Positions 38,954-46,987 of a stretch of DNA of 64,000 bases are shown here, piece after piece. Below the pieces are notes generated by a model. That model ran no database searches, was not told where the DNA came from, and saw nothing but the letters and a program-made list of their open reading frames with translations. Every line of letters begins with the position of its first letter. Position 1 is the first letter of the stretch. The stretch comes from Mycolicibacterium sp. P1-18 (GTDB lineage Bacteria > Actinomycetota > Actinomycetes > Mycobacteriales > Mycobacteriaceae): contig NZ_NPKR01000006.1 in NCBI RefSeq assembly GCF_008329535.1, positions 186,001-250,000 on the forward strand. The letters are read 5' to 3'. Made by a program: the position numbers and the translations under genes.

Positions 38954-38976
38954 TGGGACACGCGTGTCTCATTATG
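38949..38976. promoter_or_regulatory. 28-bp palindrome, presumed LfrR operator
   Basis: CATAATG (38949-38955) and CATTATG (38970-38976) flank the perfect 12-bp palindrome GACACGCGTGTC (38957-38968); only the base next to each arm breaks symmetry. It ends 26 bp before the lfrR ATG at 39002 and overlaps the RDD stop codon. Position and form fit a TetR-family operator and the reported autoregulation of lfrR-lfrA. Confidence 0.75.
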
Positions 38977-39001
38977 GGCCAGTTGTGCTACTTTGGTGTA
39001 C

Positions 39002-39574
39002 ATGACTGCGTCTTTGTCGGCCATTGGTGGCCCGCGTTCGAGGACCCGAAAGGCGATCCTCGACGCCGCCATGGAGGTGCTCGGCACCAACCCGAACGCT
39101 TCGCTCGGCGACGTCGCCGCCGCGGCCGACGTGGGCCGGAGCACGCTGCACCGGTACTTCGCCGAGCGCACCGAGCTGCTGCGGGCCATGGCCCTGCACG
39201 TCCACGAACTGAGTAAGTCGGCCATCGAGCGCGCGGAGCCCACCTGCGGTCCGCCGGTCGAGGCGTTGCGCCGGGTGGTCGAGGGTCAGCTGGACCTGGG
39301 CCCCATCGCGTCGTTCATCTACTGCGACTCGTCGATCGTGCGCGACGACGAGCTGACCGCCGAACTCGACACCGGTGACGAATTGATCGTCGAGGTGCTC
39401 GACCGGGTGGCCACCCAGGGCACCGCCGGACCGCCGGGATGGCCCCGACTGGTCTTCTGGGCACTGCTGGACGCCGGCCACGACGCCGCGCGCCAGGGTG
39501 CTCCCCGCGTCCAGGTGGTCGACGCGATCATGGCCAGCCTCACCCAGGGCACCATCAACCCGAATCAGGCGTGA
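39002..39574 (+). CDS. lfrR: TetR-family repressor LfrR
   Basis: 190 residues from ATG 39002. The N-terminal DNA-binding domain is RTRKAILDAAMEVLGTNPNA near 14-33 followed by SLGDVAAAADVGRSTLHRYFAERTELL, with the recognition helix GRSTLHRYF. The C-terminal ligand domain contains GPIASFIYCDSSI and VQVVDAIMASLTQG, close in sequence to M. smegmatis LfrR. LfrR represses lfrA and itself and is released by drugs such as ethidium and proflavine. It sits 52 bp before lfrA on the same strand behind a 28-bp palindrome. Confidence 0.9.
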   Translation: MTASLSAIGGPRSRTRKAILDAAMEVLGTNPNASLGDVAAAADVGRSTLHRYFAERTELLRAMALHVHELSKSAIERAEPTCGPPVEALRRVVEGQLDLGPIASFIYCDSSIVRDDELTAELDTGDELIVEVLDRVATQGTAGPPGWPRLVFWALLDAGHDAARQGAPRVQVVDAIMASLTQGTINPNQA

Positions 39575-39626
39575 CGCCAGAGGGTTTCACCCCGGCGACG
39601 TAGAAGTAGTTCTCAGGAGAATCGAA

Positions 39627-41315
39627 ATGTCCATCCGAATGGACGCCACCCCGACGTCCATCCCCACCCCGCGGCGCGCCTGGTTCGCGCTCGCGGTGCT
39701 CATGCTGCCCGTGTTGCTGATTGCCGTCGACAACACCGTGCTCGCCTTCGCGCTGCCCAGCATCGCGCAGGACTTCCGGCCACCGGCCACCACCCAGTTG
39801 TGGATCGTGGACGTCTACTCCCTGGTGCTCGCCGCCCTGCTGGTGACGATGGGCAGCCTCGGTGACCGCATCGGTCGTCGCCGGTTGCTGATGATCGGCG
39901 CCGGCGGGTTCGCGGTCGTGTCGGCCGCCGCCGCCTTCGCCCCCAGCGCCGAATACCTGGTCGCGGCGCGCGCACTGCTCGGCGTCTTCGGCGCCATGCT
40001 GATGCCGTCGACGCTGTCGTTGATCCGCAACATCTTCATGGACGCCTCCGCGCGCCGGCTCGCCATCGCGCTCTGGGCGTCCTGCTTCACGGCCGGTTCC
40101 GCGCTGGGCCCCATCGTCGGCGGTGCGCTGCTGCAGCACTTCCACTGGGGCGCGGTGTTCCTCGTCGCGGTGCCGATCCTGCTGCCGCTGCTGGTGCTGG
40201 CGCCCCGGCTGGTGCCCGAATCGCGGGATCCGAACCCGGGCCCGCTGGATCTGGTCAGCGTGCTGCTGACGCTGACGACCATGCTGCCGATCGTCTGGGC
40301 CGTGAAGTCCGCAGCCCACGACGGCCTCTCGGGGCTCGTCGTCGCCGCGGTCGTCGTCGGCGTCGGCTCCGGGATGACGTTCGTCCGCCGCCAGCGCCGC
40401 ACCGCCACCCCCATGCTCGACGTCGGGCTGTTCGCCAACAGCGCGTTCACGTCGTCGATCCTGGCCAACTTCCTGTCCATCGTCGGCCTCATCGGGTTCA
40501 TCTTCTTCATCTCCCAGCACCTGCAGTTGGTGCTCGGCCTGAGTCCGTTGGCCGCCGGACTGGTCACCCTGCCGGGCGCCGTGCTGTCGATGATCGCCGG
40601 CATCGCGGTGGTCCCCGTCGCGAAACGCATTGCGCCGCATGCGTTGATGATCGCCGGCCTGGTGCTCGTCGCCGCGGGGTTCCTGGCCATCCTGCTGTTC
40701 CGGCACGACCTCACCGTGGTGGCGGTCGTCGTCTCGTTCGTGATCCTCGAGATTGGCGTCGGGGTGTCCCAGACCATCTCCAACGACACCATCGTCGCGT
40801 CGGTCGAGCCGGCCAAGTCCGGTGCCGCGTCGGCGGTCTCGGAGACGGCCTACGAGCTCGGCGCAGTGGTCGGCACGGCGACCCTCGGCACGATCTTCAC
40901 GGCGTACTACCGCGCCAGCGTCGAACTGCCGGGCGGTCTGACCGAGCTGCAGAGCGCCGACGCCCGGGAGAGCATCGGCGGCGCCGCCTCGGTGGCGCAG
41001 ACGCTGCCTCCCGCTCTGAGCGACCGGCTGATGGATTCGGCCCGGGTGGCGTTCGACGCCGGGATCGCGCCGACGGCGACCATCGCCGCGGTGCTGACGC
41101 TGATCGCGGCGGGCGTCGTCGCGCTGGCGTTCCGCGGAGTCAGCGGCCGCGCACCCCGAGCAGCATCAGCGCCGAACTCAGCAGCGGCGCAACGGTCCGC
41201 ACGTGATTCCACGCGGTCCACGGCCCCAGATACGCGCGCCATTCCCGCGTCGCGTCCGCTGCGGTCAGAGCCGACGGATCCACCGTCGCCAGGTGATCGT
41301 TCAGCGGAACGTTGA
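39627..41315 (+). CDS. lfrA: Multidrug efflux pump LfrA (MFS, DHA2/14-helix), C-terminally extended
   Basis: 562 residues from ATG 39627 with AGGAG 8 nt upstream. A proton-driven exporter with about 14 membrane helices. Family motifs: LLIAVDNTVLAFALPSIAQDF near 32-52 (motif D1), MGSLGDRIGRRRLL near 75-88 (motif A), GALLQHFHWGAVFLVAVP near 166-183 and FISQHLQLVLGLSPLAAG. It is closely similar to M. smegmatis LfrA, which exports fluoroquinolones, ethidium and acriflavine. That protein ends after the last helix; here about 55 hydrophilic residues follow (from GVSGRAPRAASAP), overlapping the convergent DUF1772 gene by 176 bp. Confidence 0.92.
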   Translation: MSIRMDATPTSIPTPRRAWFALAVLMLPVLLIAVDNTVLAFALPSIAQDFRPPATTQLWIVDVYSLVLAALLVTMGSLGDRIGRRRLLMIGAGGFAVVSAAAAFAPSAEYLVAARALLGVFGAMLMPSTLSLIRNIFMDASARRLAIALWASCFTAGSALGPIVGGALLQHFHWGAVFLVAVPILLPLLVLAPRLVPESRDPNPGPLDLVSVLLTLTTMLPIVWAVKSAAHDGLSGLVVAAVVVGVGSGMTFVRRQRRTATPMLDVGLFANSAFTSSILANFLSIVGLIGFIFFISQHLQLVLGLSPLAAGLVTLPGAVLSMIAGIAVVPVAKRIAPHALMIAGLVLVAAGFLAILLFRHDLTVVAVVVSFVILEIGVGVSQTISNDTIVASVEPAKSGAASAVSETAYELGAVVGTATLGTIFTAYYRASVELPGGLTELQSADARESIGGAASVAQTLPPALSDRLMDSARVAFDAGIAPTATIAAVLTLIAAGVVALAFRGVSGRAPRAASAPNSAAAQRSARDSTRSTAPDTRAIPASRPLRSEPTDPPSPGDRSAER

Positions 41316-41634
41316 AGGCCATCGTGACGACGAAGGCCACCAGCGCGAGCACGGCGCCGCCCAGCACGTAGCCGGCGCCCGGCTGCGACAATCGGACCAG
41401 CGCGGCGACGCCGACGCCGACGGCGAGGACCGCCGAGCCGACGAACATCAGCAGGAAGGGCCCGTTGGCTTGGGCCTCGGCGTTGACGCCACGCATGGCG
41501 GCGATCGCCTCGGCGGGCTGCGCCCGGTCGAGCCCGCTCATCACGAACGTGGAGAAGGCGAAGAACATGCCGCCGACGACGGCGCTGGTGACGGCGGCGG
41601 CGGTGGTGGCGAGCAGGTAGGGACTGGTTGACAT
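41140..41634 (-). CDS. DUF1772 (anthrone oxygenase-like) small membrane protein
   Basis: 164 residues from ATG 41634. Four membrane helices, with VVGGMFFAFSTFVMSGL near 18-34 and FNVPLNDHLA near 105-114 as family markers of DUF1772. Members are annotated as anthrone oxygenase-like or simply integral membrane proteins; function unproven. Its 3' end overlaps the extended tail of lfrA. It is divergent from an AraC-family gene (80 bp between starts), the likely regulator. Confidence 0.85.
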   Translation of the reverse strand: MSTSPYLLATTAAAVTSAVVGGMFFAFSTFVMSGLDRAQPAEAIAAMRGVNAEAQANGPFLLMFVGSAVLAVGVGVAALVRLSQPGAGYVLGGAVLALVAFVVTMAFNVPLNDHLATVDPSALTAADATREWRAYLGPWTAWNHVRTVAPLLSSALMLLGVRGR

Positions 41635-41714
41635 GACTCGAGTCAAGCCCCGCGCGCCGAGACGATCCATCGATGTGACTGCCGAATGCATACGTCATCG
41701 TCTACATTGACCAC

Positions 41715-42653
41715 GTGGACGCACTAGGCGGACTGCTCGACGGCGTGCGCGCCCGGGGCGCGTTCGTGCTGCGACTGTCGCTGGATCCCCCGTGGTCGAT
41801 GCGCATTCAGGACGACGCGCCGCTGACGCTGATCTGCATGACGCACGGCCACGCGGTCATCGTGACCGACTCGGGGTCCTCGTTCGATCTCGGACCGGGT
41901 GACGTCGCACTGGCCCGCGGGGTGGAGCACTACGCGTTCGCCGACCGGGCGGTCACCGAACCGCAGGTGGTGGTGCATCCCGGCAACCGATGCACGACGC
42001 TGCGCGGGGAGGACCTGCGGTTCGAGATGTCGGTGGGCGTGCGCACCTGGGGCAACGCCGCATCCGGCGCCGACCGCGCCGTGGTCTGCGCCTACGAGGG
42101 TCGCAGCGAGGTGAGTTCTCGCCTGCTGCAAGCACTTCCAACGGTGCTGGTGCTCCGCGGCGACGAGTGGCAGACCCCGCTGATGCCATTGCTGGCCGAC
42201 GAGGCGGGCCGCGACGGACCCGGGCAGGCCGCGTATCTCGACCGACTGCTGGACCTGCTGCTGATGGACGTGCTGCGCACGTGGTTCGACCGCGACGAGA
42301 GGGCGCCCACGTGGTGGCACGCCGAACACGATCCGGTGGTCGGGCCCGCGCTGCGACTGATGTACGACAACCCGGACCATCCGTGGACGGTGGCCAATCT
42401 GGCTGCCGCCGTGGGATGTTCGCGAGCCTTGTTCGCCCGCAGGTTCGCCGGTCTGGTCGGTGAACCGCCGATCGCCTTCCTCACCGGCTGGCGATTGGCG
42501 CTGGCCGCCGATCTGCTGCGGTCCAGCGGCGCCACCATCGCCTCGGTCGCCCGTCAGGTCGGCTACGGCACCCCGTTCGCCTTGAGCAGCGCCTTCAAGC
42601 GCGCCTACGGCGTCAGCCCGAACGCGCACCGGTCGGCGGCGTCGTCCGGTTAG
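41715..42653 (+). CDS. AraC-family regulator with cupin-type N-terminal domain
   Basis: 312 residues from GTG 41715. The N-terminal AraC-binding cupin (LTLICMTHGHAVIVTDSG near 36-53, LGPGDVALARG near 58-68) senses a small ligand. The C-terminal double helix-turn-helix: WTVANLAAAVGCSRALFARRF near 225-245 and TIASVARQVGYGTPFALSSAFKR near 274-296. The cupin_6-AraC layout is common next to small redox or membrane-protein genes, here the divergent DUF1772 gene. It overlaps the end of the antiporter gene by 41 bp. Confidence 0.9.
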   Translation: MDALGGLLDGVRARGAFVLRLSLDPPWSMRIQDDAPLTLICMTHGHAVIVTDSGSSFDLGPGDVALARGVEHYAFADRAVTEPQVVVHPGNRCTTLRGEDLRFEMSVGVRTWGNAASGADRAVVCAYEGRSEVSSRLLQALPTVLVLRGDEWQTPLMPLLADEAGRDGPGQAAYLDRLLDLLLMDVLRTWFDRDERAPTWWHAEHDPVVGPALRLMYDNPDHPWTVANLAAAVGCSRALFARRFAGLVGEPPIAFLTGWRLALAADLLRSSGATIASVARQVGYGTPFALSSAFKRAYGVSPNAHRSAASSG

Positions 42654-43779
42654 CGCGGGCCGCGACCACGCCGGCCACCGAGGTCGCCGCGATGGTGACC
42701 AGCGCCCCCAGCACCAGCGCGGCAGGTTCGCCTGGCAGCAGTAGATGCTGCTCGGTGCCGACCGTCGCCGCGGCGACGGGGACGCCGAGTTGCGCTGCCG
42801 ACAACACCGCCAGCGTCAACGGTTGCCCGAGTAGCCGACCGACGGCGTGCGCCAGGATCGCCCCGACGCCGAGCACCACCCCGAGCACGACGAACTCCGG
42901 GTGCTGGCCGAGGTCCCGCACCTGCAGGGAGGCACCCAGCCACACGAAGAACAGCGGGCCGAAGAACCCCTCGGTGATTCCGAACAGCTGTCGCGCCAGC
43001 CGCCGCGGCTGACCGATCGACGCGACCACCAGACCAAGGGCGAAGCCCGCCAACATGATCGAGACATGCGTGCTGATCGCGAGCGCCGCGAGCCCGAACA
43101 GCACCGCCAGGCTCAGGCGTAGCTCGAGCGCGAACTTCTGCTTCTCCGAGTACTTGTGCAGCCGCTTGCGCAAACCCCTGGCGTTGGCCCACCGCAGCGC
43201 GACGAACAGCAGCGCCGCGCACACCGCGATGGCCAGGGCGCCGACCGCCGCCCGGGGCGCACGGGCGGGGTCGATCACCAAGGGCAGCAACACGATGCAC
43301 GCCGTGTCGGCCACCGCGATCTGCGCGGTGACCGACAGGACGGGCGGACCGGTCAGCTTCAGGTCGTCGACGATCGGCAGCGCCAGCGCCGCCGACGAGG
43401 ACGCCATCAGCACCCCGTACAGCGCGGCGTGACCGGTGTGGAAGACCGCGGCCAGCCCGACGCCCAGACCCGCCGCGACCGCGCCCACCACGACCGCGCG
43501 CACCACGGCCGCCGGCGCCGCCGAGCGTTGCGCGTGGTCGCGGATGGGCACGTGGGTGCCGACCACGAACATCACCAGGGCGAAGCCGACGTTGGCCAGC
43601 AGCTCGAAGGTGGGGTCGGTGTGGTCTAGGAGCCCAAACCCCGTCTTGCCCAGGATGATGCCGACCACCAGCTCGCCGACCACGACGGGAAGACGCAGGC
43701 GTGGCACCGATGCCAGCAGCGGGCCCGCCAGGGCCGCGACGACGATCAGGGCCAGCGTGCCGAACCCGATGTGCGTCAA
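42613..43779 (-). CDS. Monovalent cation:proton antiporter (CPA2/KefB-like membrane domain)
   Basis: 388 residues from TTG 43779. About 12 membrane helices covering the whole protein; the CPA2 pattern appears as LPVVVGELVVGIILGKTGFGLL near 30-51 and in the paired helices around SSSAALALPIVDDLKLTGPPVLS near 126-148. The Asp in IAVADTACIVLLP near 154-166 lies in the ion-binding helix. No C-terminal TrkA-N domain, so it lacks the NAD- or glutathione-sensing module of KefB. Probably K+/H+ or Na+/H+ exchange. It lies 1 bp after the ParB-like gene on the same strand. Confidence 0.88.
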   Translation of the reverse strand: MTHIGFGTLALIVVAALAGPLLASVPRLRLPVVVGELVVGIILGKTGFGLLDHTDPTFELLANVGFALVMFVVGTHVPIRDHAQRSAAPAAVVRAVVVGAVAAGLGVGLAAVFHTGHAALYGVLMASSSAALALPIVDDLKLTGPPVLSVTAQIAVADTACIVLLPLVIDPARAPRAAVGALAIAVCAALLFVALRWANARGLRKRLHKYSEKQKFALELRLSLAVLFGLAALAISTHVSIMLAGFALGLVVASIGQPRRLARQLFGITEGFFGPLFFVWLGASLQVRDLGQHPEFVVLGVVLGVGAILAHAVGRLLGQPLTLAVLSAAQLGVPVAAATVGTEQHLLLPGEPAALVLGALVTIAATSVAGVVAARANRTTPPTGARSG

Positions 43780-43780
43780 G

Positions 43781-44164
43781 TCAGTTCGGGATCTGCCAGG
43801 ACACGAGACGGCACGGGATGGGGGTGTTCTCGTCGGTCAGGTAGCTGGCGCAGACCCGGTGGTACCCGTCGGCAATCTGCAGTGCCACGCCGTCGAGCAC
43901 CTTGCCGCGCACCAGGAGCACCGGCGAGAGCTTCTTGCCCGCGTCGATCTTCGCGAGGTCGGTCTTGACCCGCGGGTTGGTCGCGGGCAGCAGGTCGAGG
44001 CGCGCAGCCCGCAGGACGTCCTTGGCCTTGCGCTCGCAGGTCTGCGCCGACTCGAGCGCGTGGACCGTGGCGGTGACGGCGTCGGCCTCGCTGATCAGGC
44101 TCAGATAGTCCGCGGCCGCCTCATAGTCGTGGTCTTCGGGATCGTCGAGCCACTTGACCGCCAT
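43781..44164 (-). CDS. Small ParB/Srx-like domain protein of unknown function
   Basis: 127 residues from ATG 44164 (GTG 44170 is alternative). An alpha-helical N-terminal half (DYLSLISEADAVTATVHALE) and a C-terminal segment LDGVALQIADGYHRVCASYL near 92-111 that has the ParB/sulfiredoxin-like nucleotide-binding pattern DGxHR. It is much shorter than ParB and has no helix-turn-helix, so no role in chromosome segregation is implied. Coupled to the downstream antiporter gene, hence perhaps a regulator or accessory of ion transport. Confidence 0.7.
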   Translation of the reverse strand: MAVKWLDDPEDHDYEAAADYLSLISEADAVTATVHALESAQTCERKAKDVLRAARLDLLPATNPRVKTDLAKIDAGKKLSPVLLVRGKVLDGVALQIADGYHRVCASYLTDENTPIPCRLVSWQIPN

Positions 44165-44268
44165 CGGCACACCTTAAACCGGAGGGTTTTCCCCGATTCG
44201 GTGGACGCCGTGACCGTTTAGCGTGAGGATGAGGACGTCTGGGGAGACGCACGTGTTCGGGGGGACGT

Positions 44269-44703
44269 ATGTATACATCTGGGGACCTGTCGACGGCCGA
44301 CGCGCACGTCGAGTCCGTGCTCGTTCGGATGTCGCTCGACGAGCTGAGCCGACTGCAGGACGCCCTGCTGGCCGAGCTTCGGACCGGCATGCCGTCCACC
44401 GAGCAGATCGCCAAAGCGCTCGAACGGCAGAGCATCGAGGTCGCGGCCTGGTTCCGCTTCCGCCAAGCCGCGGAGGCCGTCAAGATCGTCATGCTGCTCG
44501 GGGCGTTGGCCGTCGCGATCGCCTGGCAGACGCACCGTCACGTGGCCGCGCCGGCACACCGGCTGCAGGACGCGATGGCGCGGGTCCACGAGGACCACGT
44601 CTACATGCTGCCCATCCCGCGCAGCGATCCATGTTTCTGCGGCAGCGGGAGCCGTTTCCGGTCGTGCCACGGCCGCCCGCCGATGGCGGCTCCCGCCGTC
44701 TGA
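44269..44703 (+). CDS. Membrane-anchored SEC-C zinc-motif protein
   Basis: 144 residues from ATG 44269. An acidic helical N-terminus, one membrane helix (VKIVMLLGALAVAIAW, near 70-85) and a C-terminal SEC-C motif DPCFCGSGSRFRSCHG near 121-136 with the C-X-C-X8-CH zinc ligands. SEC-C tails occur on SecA and on many standalone proteins where they bind zinc and partner proteins. A membrane-tethered form is unusual. The start codon lies in the 10-bp palindrome ATGTATACAT (44269-44278). Confidence 0.75.
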   Translation: MYTSGDLSTADAHVESVLVRMSLDELSRLQDALLAELRTGMPSTEQIAKALERQSIEVAAWFRFRQAAEAVKIVMLLGALAVAIAWQTHRHVAAPAHRLQDAMARVHEDHVYMLPIPRSDPCFCGSGSRFRSCHGRPPMAAPAV

Positions 44704-44706
44704 CCG

Positions 44707-46032
44707 CTAGGCGCCGATCCAGTTGCCGTGGAAGCCGAAGGGCACCCGCTGCGGCAGCTTGATGGTGGCCACCGGGGCTGCGGCGAAGTTCGAGGCGTCC
44801 AGGATCACCAGGTCGCTGCCGTCGCGCGCGGCGTCGTAGACGTAGCCCAGGTAGTAGCCGTTGCTCTCGTCGGCCGGCCCGCTGCCGGGCACGAAGACCG
44901 CCTCGCCGGGCGCACCGGGTGAGGCCGACGTGCCGAACCGGTGCTCGACCGCGCTGCCGCTGGTGAGGTCGTGGCGGACGAGCTTGTCCTTGCCCACGGA
45001 GACGGCGTAGCGCGCCTGCAGCCCGGCGAGCCGGTCGTCGATGCGGGGGAACTCCACCGGACGGTCGTCGAGCTGCCGCTCGCTGACGGTGCCGGTGGTC
45101 AGGTCGATCGTCCAGGTCCACATCATCGCGTCCTGATCGAAGCCGGCGTGGCCCCGCCACAGCTCGGGATACCGAACTGCCTGCAGCACAATCGAATTGC
45201 CCACGTCGTAGGAGTTGGCGACGTGGAAGACGTAGCACGGGTCGACGTCGAACCAGCGGATCGGGCCGAACGGGTCGTCGCGCCGCATGACGCCCAGGCG
45301 CGCGCCGTACGCGTCGTCCCAGCGGAACGGCATGTCCCCCGCCACGGCCGCCTCGGCGTTGAAGACGATGGGCAGGTCCATGAAGATGACGTGCTGCGCG
45401 GTGAGCGCGAAGTCGTGCATCATCGTCAGCGCCGGGACGTCGACCGGCCGGTTGACCGTCAACGTTCCGTCGGCGTCGACGCGGTGATAGGTGACGTAGG
45501 GCTCGAACAGGTTGCCGTAGCCGAAGAAGTGCATCTCGCCGGTGGTGGGGCAGATCTTCGGGTGTGCGGTCATCGAGTCGACGAGCTGGCCGTTGAAGTC
45601 GTACGCGCCGACCGTCTCGAGGTCCTTGGTGACCTCGTAGGGCAGGGACGACTCCACCAGCGCCAGCGTCTTGCCGGCGTGGTTGACGACGTGGGTGTTG
45701 GACACCGCCGAGCGCAGGTTGCGGGTGCCGTCTTCGTTGTAGAGCGGGAAGTCGTTCTCGAAGCTCTCCGTGCGCACCCAGCGATTGCGGTACCAGGCGG
45801 CACGACCGTTCTCGACACGGATGCCGTGGATCATGCCGTCGCCGCTGAACCAGTGGCCGGTCGGCGTGCGGGGGTTGGGGCCGTTGCGCAGGTACCAGCC
45901 GTCCAGCTCGGGTGGAATCGAGCCCTCGACGGTCAGGTCGAATTCGGTGAGTTCGTCGGCCACCGGGGCGTAGTTGCCGCGCTGAAAGAAGGTGCCGGTG
46001 CCGAGCAACTCGGCCTGTTGGGTGTCGGTCAT
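44707..46032 (-). CDS. Carotenoid cleavage oxygenase family enzyme
   Basis: 441 residues from ATG 46032 (CAGGGAG upstream). A seven-blade propeller dioxygenase with a non-haem Fe(II) bound by four His. Motifs: LDGWYLRNGPNP near 43-54, GHWFSGDGMIHG near 59-70, His in MTAHPKICP near 155, MMHDFALTAQHVIFMDLP near 204-221 and FHVANSY near 270; the last His is in PFGFHGNW near 432-439. Relatives cleave apocarotenoids or lignostilbenes, including the mycobacterial Rv0654 enzyme. It is divergent from a GntR gene across a near-perfect palindrome. Confidence 0.93.
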   Translation of the reverse strand: MTDTQQAELLGTGTFFQRGNYAPVADELTEFDLTVEGSIPPELDGWYLRNGPNPRTPTGHWFSGDGMIHGIRVENGRAAWYRNRWVRTESFENDFPLYNEDGTRNLRSAVSNTHVVNHAGKTLALVESSLPYEVTKDLETVGAYDFNGQLVDSMTAHPKICPTTGEMHFFGYGNLFEPYVTYHRVDADGTLTVNRPVDVPALTMMHDFALTAQHVIFMDLPIVFNAEAAVAGDMPFRWDDAYGARLGVMRRDDPFGPIRWFDVDPCYVFHVANSYDVGNSIVLQAVRYPELWRGHAGFDQDAMMWTWTIDLTTGTVSERQLDDRPVEFPRIDDRLAGLQARYAVSVGKDKLVRHDLTSGSAVEHRFGTSASPGAPGEAVFVPGSGPADESNGYYLGYVYDAARDGSDLVILDASNFAAAPVATIKLPQRVPFGFHGNWIGA

Positions 46033-46079
46033 GTCGATTGCTCCCTGGGCTGCGGGTGGGACTCGTCAACCATGACACT

Positions 46080-46103
46080 CCATCACTGACATGTCAATGA
46101 TGG
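46080..46103. promoter_or_regulatory. 24-bp palindrome between the carotenoid oxygenase and GntR genes
   Basis: CCATCA (46080-46085) and TGATGG (46098-46103) flank GACATGTC (46088-46095), with two symmetric mismatched pairs between. It lies 48 bp from the oxygenase start and 48 bp from the GntR start at 46151, so it probably is the GntR operator for both directions. Confidence 0.7.
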
Positions 46104-46150
46104 AATGTGCTTACGTCGCCACGGCGCCCAAACCAGTGCAGGATGAGGCG

Positions 46151-46861
46151 ATGTCGGTCCGCCGCCACTCCGCCTGGGCGCTTCCGCTCGCGGTCAACCG
46201 GGCCGGGTTCTCCCAGCAGGGCATCGTCGACGAGCTTCGCCGTGTGATCCTCGACGGCGCGGTGCCGCCCGGCACTCCCATCCCCGTCAGCGAGGTCGCC
46301 GAACTGTTCGGGGTCAGCCCCATCCCCGTCAGGGAGAGCCTGAAGACTCTGACCGGCGAGGGCCTCGTCGCGCATCAGACCAACGTCGGGTACGCCGTCG
46401 CGCAGTTGACCGCCAGCGAGTTGGCCGAGATGTACATCGTCCGCGAGACGCTGGAGTCGGCGGCACTGGCGGCCGCCGTGGTCCGCGCGACCGACGACGA
46501 GCGCGCACACGTCACCGCGGCCAACCAACTCCTCGAAGACGCGGTGACGCAGGACGATCCGCAGACCTACCACCGCCAGAGCCGCATCTTCCACATGGGC
46601 CTCACCCGACCGTCGGGCATGCTTCGTCTCATCCACATGCTCGAATCAGCTTGGAACATCACCGAACCCGTGCAGGTGATGGTCCACGTCGAGCACGCCC
46701 AGCGCGCCCGCCTGCACGAAGACCACGGAGAGATGCTCGACGCCTTCCTCGCCCGTGACGTCGACCGGCTGTTGACCACCAGCGCCGCGCACCACCGCAG
46801 GCTCAACGAAGTCGTCGCCACTCTGCCGGTCGACACCGGGCTCGTCGCCGACGAGCACTGA
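46151..46861 (+). CDS. GntR-family (FadR subfamily) transcription regulator
   Basis: 236 residues from ATG 46151, preferred because GGATGAGGCG precedes it; the earlier in-frame ATG at 46091 is inside the palindrome. Winged helix with GIVDELRRVILDGAVPPGTPIPVSEVAELFGVSPIPVRESLKTL (position about 23-66), then a FadR/FCD C-terminal domain with TASELAEMYIVRETLE and HMGLTRPSG and the metal-binding Asp/His set (HEDHGEMLDAFLARD). It likely controls the divergent carotenoid oxygenase and the downstream NCS1 permease. Confidence 0.9.
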   Translation: MSVRRHSAWALPLAVNRAGFSQQGIVDELRRVILDGAVPPGTPIPVSEVAELFGVSPIPVRESLKTLTGEGLVAHQTNVGYAVAQLTASELAEMYIVRETLESAALAAAVVRATDDERAHVTAANQLLEDAVTQDDPQTYHRQSRIFHMGLTRPSGMLRLIHMLESAWNITEPVQVMVHVEHAQRARLHEDHGEMLDAFLARDVDRLLTTSAAHHRRLNEVVATLPVDTGLVADEH

Positions 46862-46987
46862 CGTTCGTCGACGGGCTGCGGAAACGGCCGCGACGAGAAT
46901 ATATTTTCGGCGCAACGGCGCCGCAACAACTCGCCGCTAGCTTTTTCCAATCGCATCGCCACACGTGCACACGATCAGGAGCTAGCA

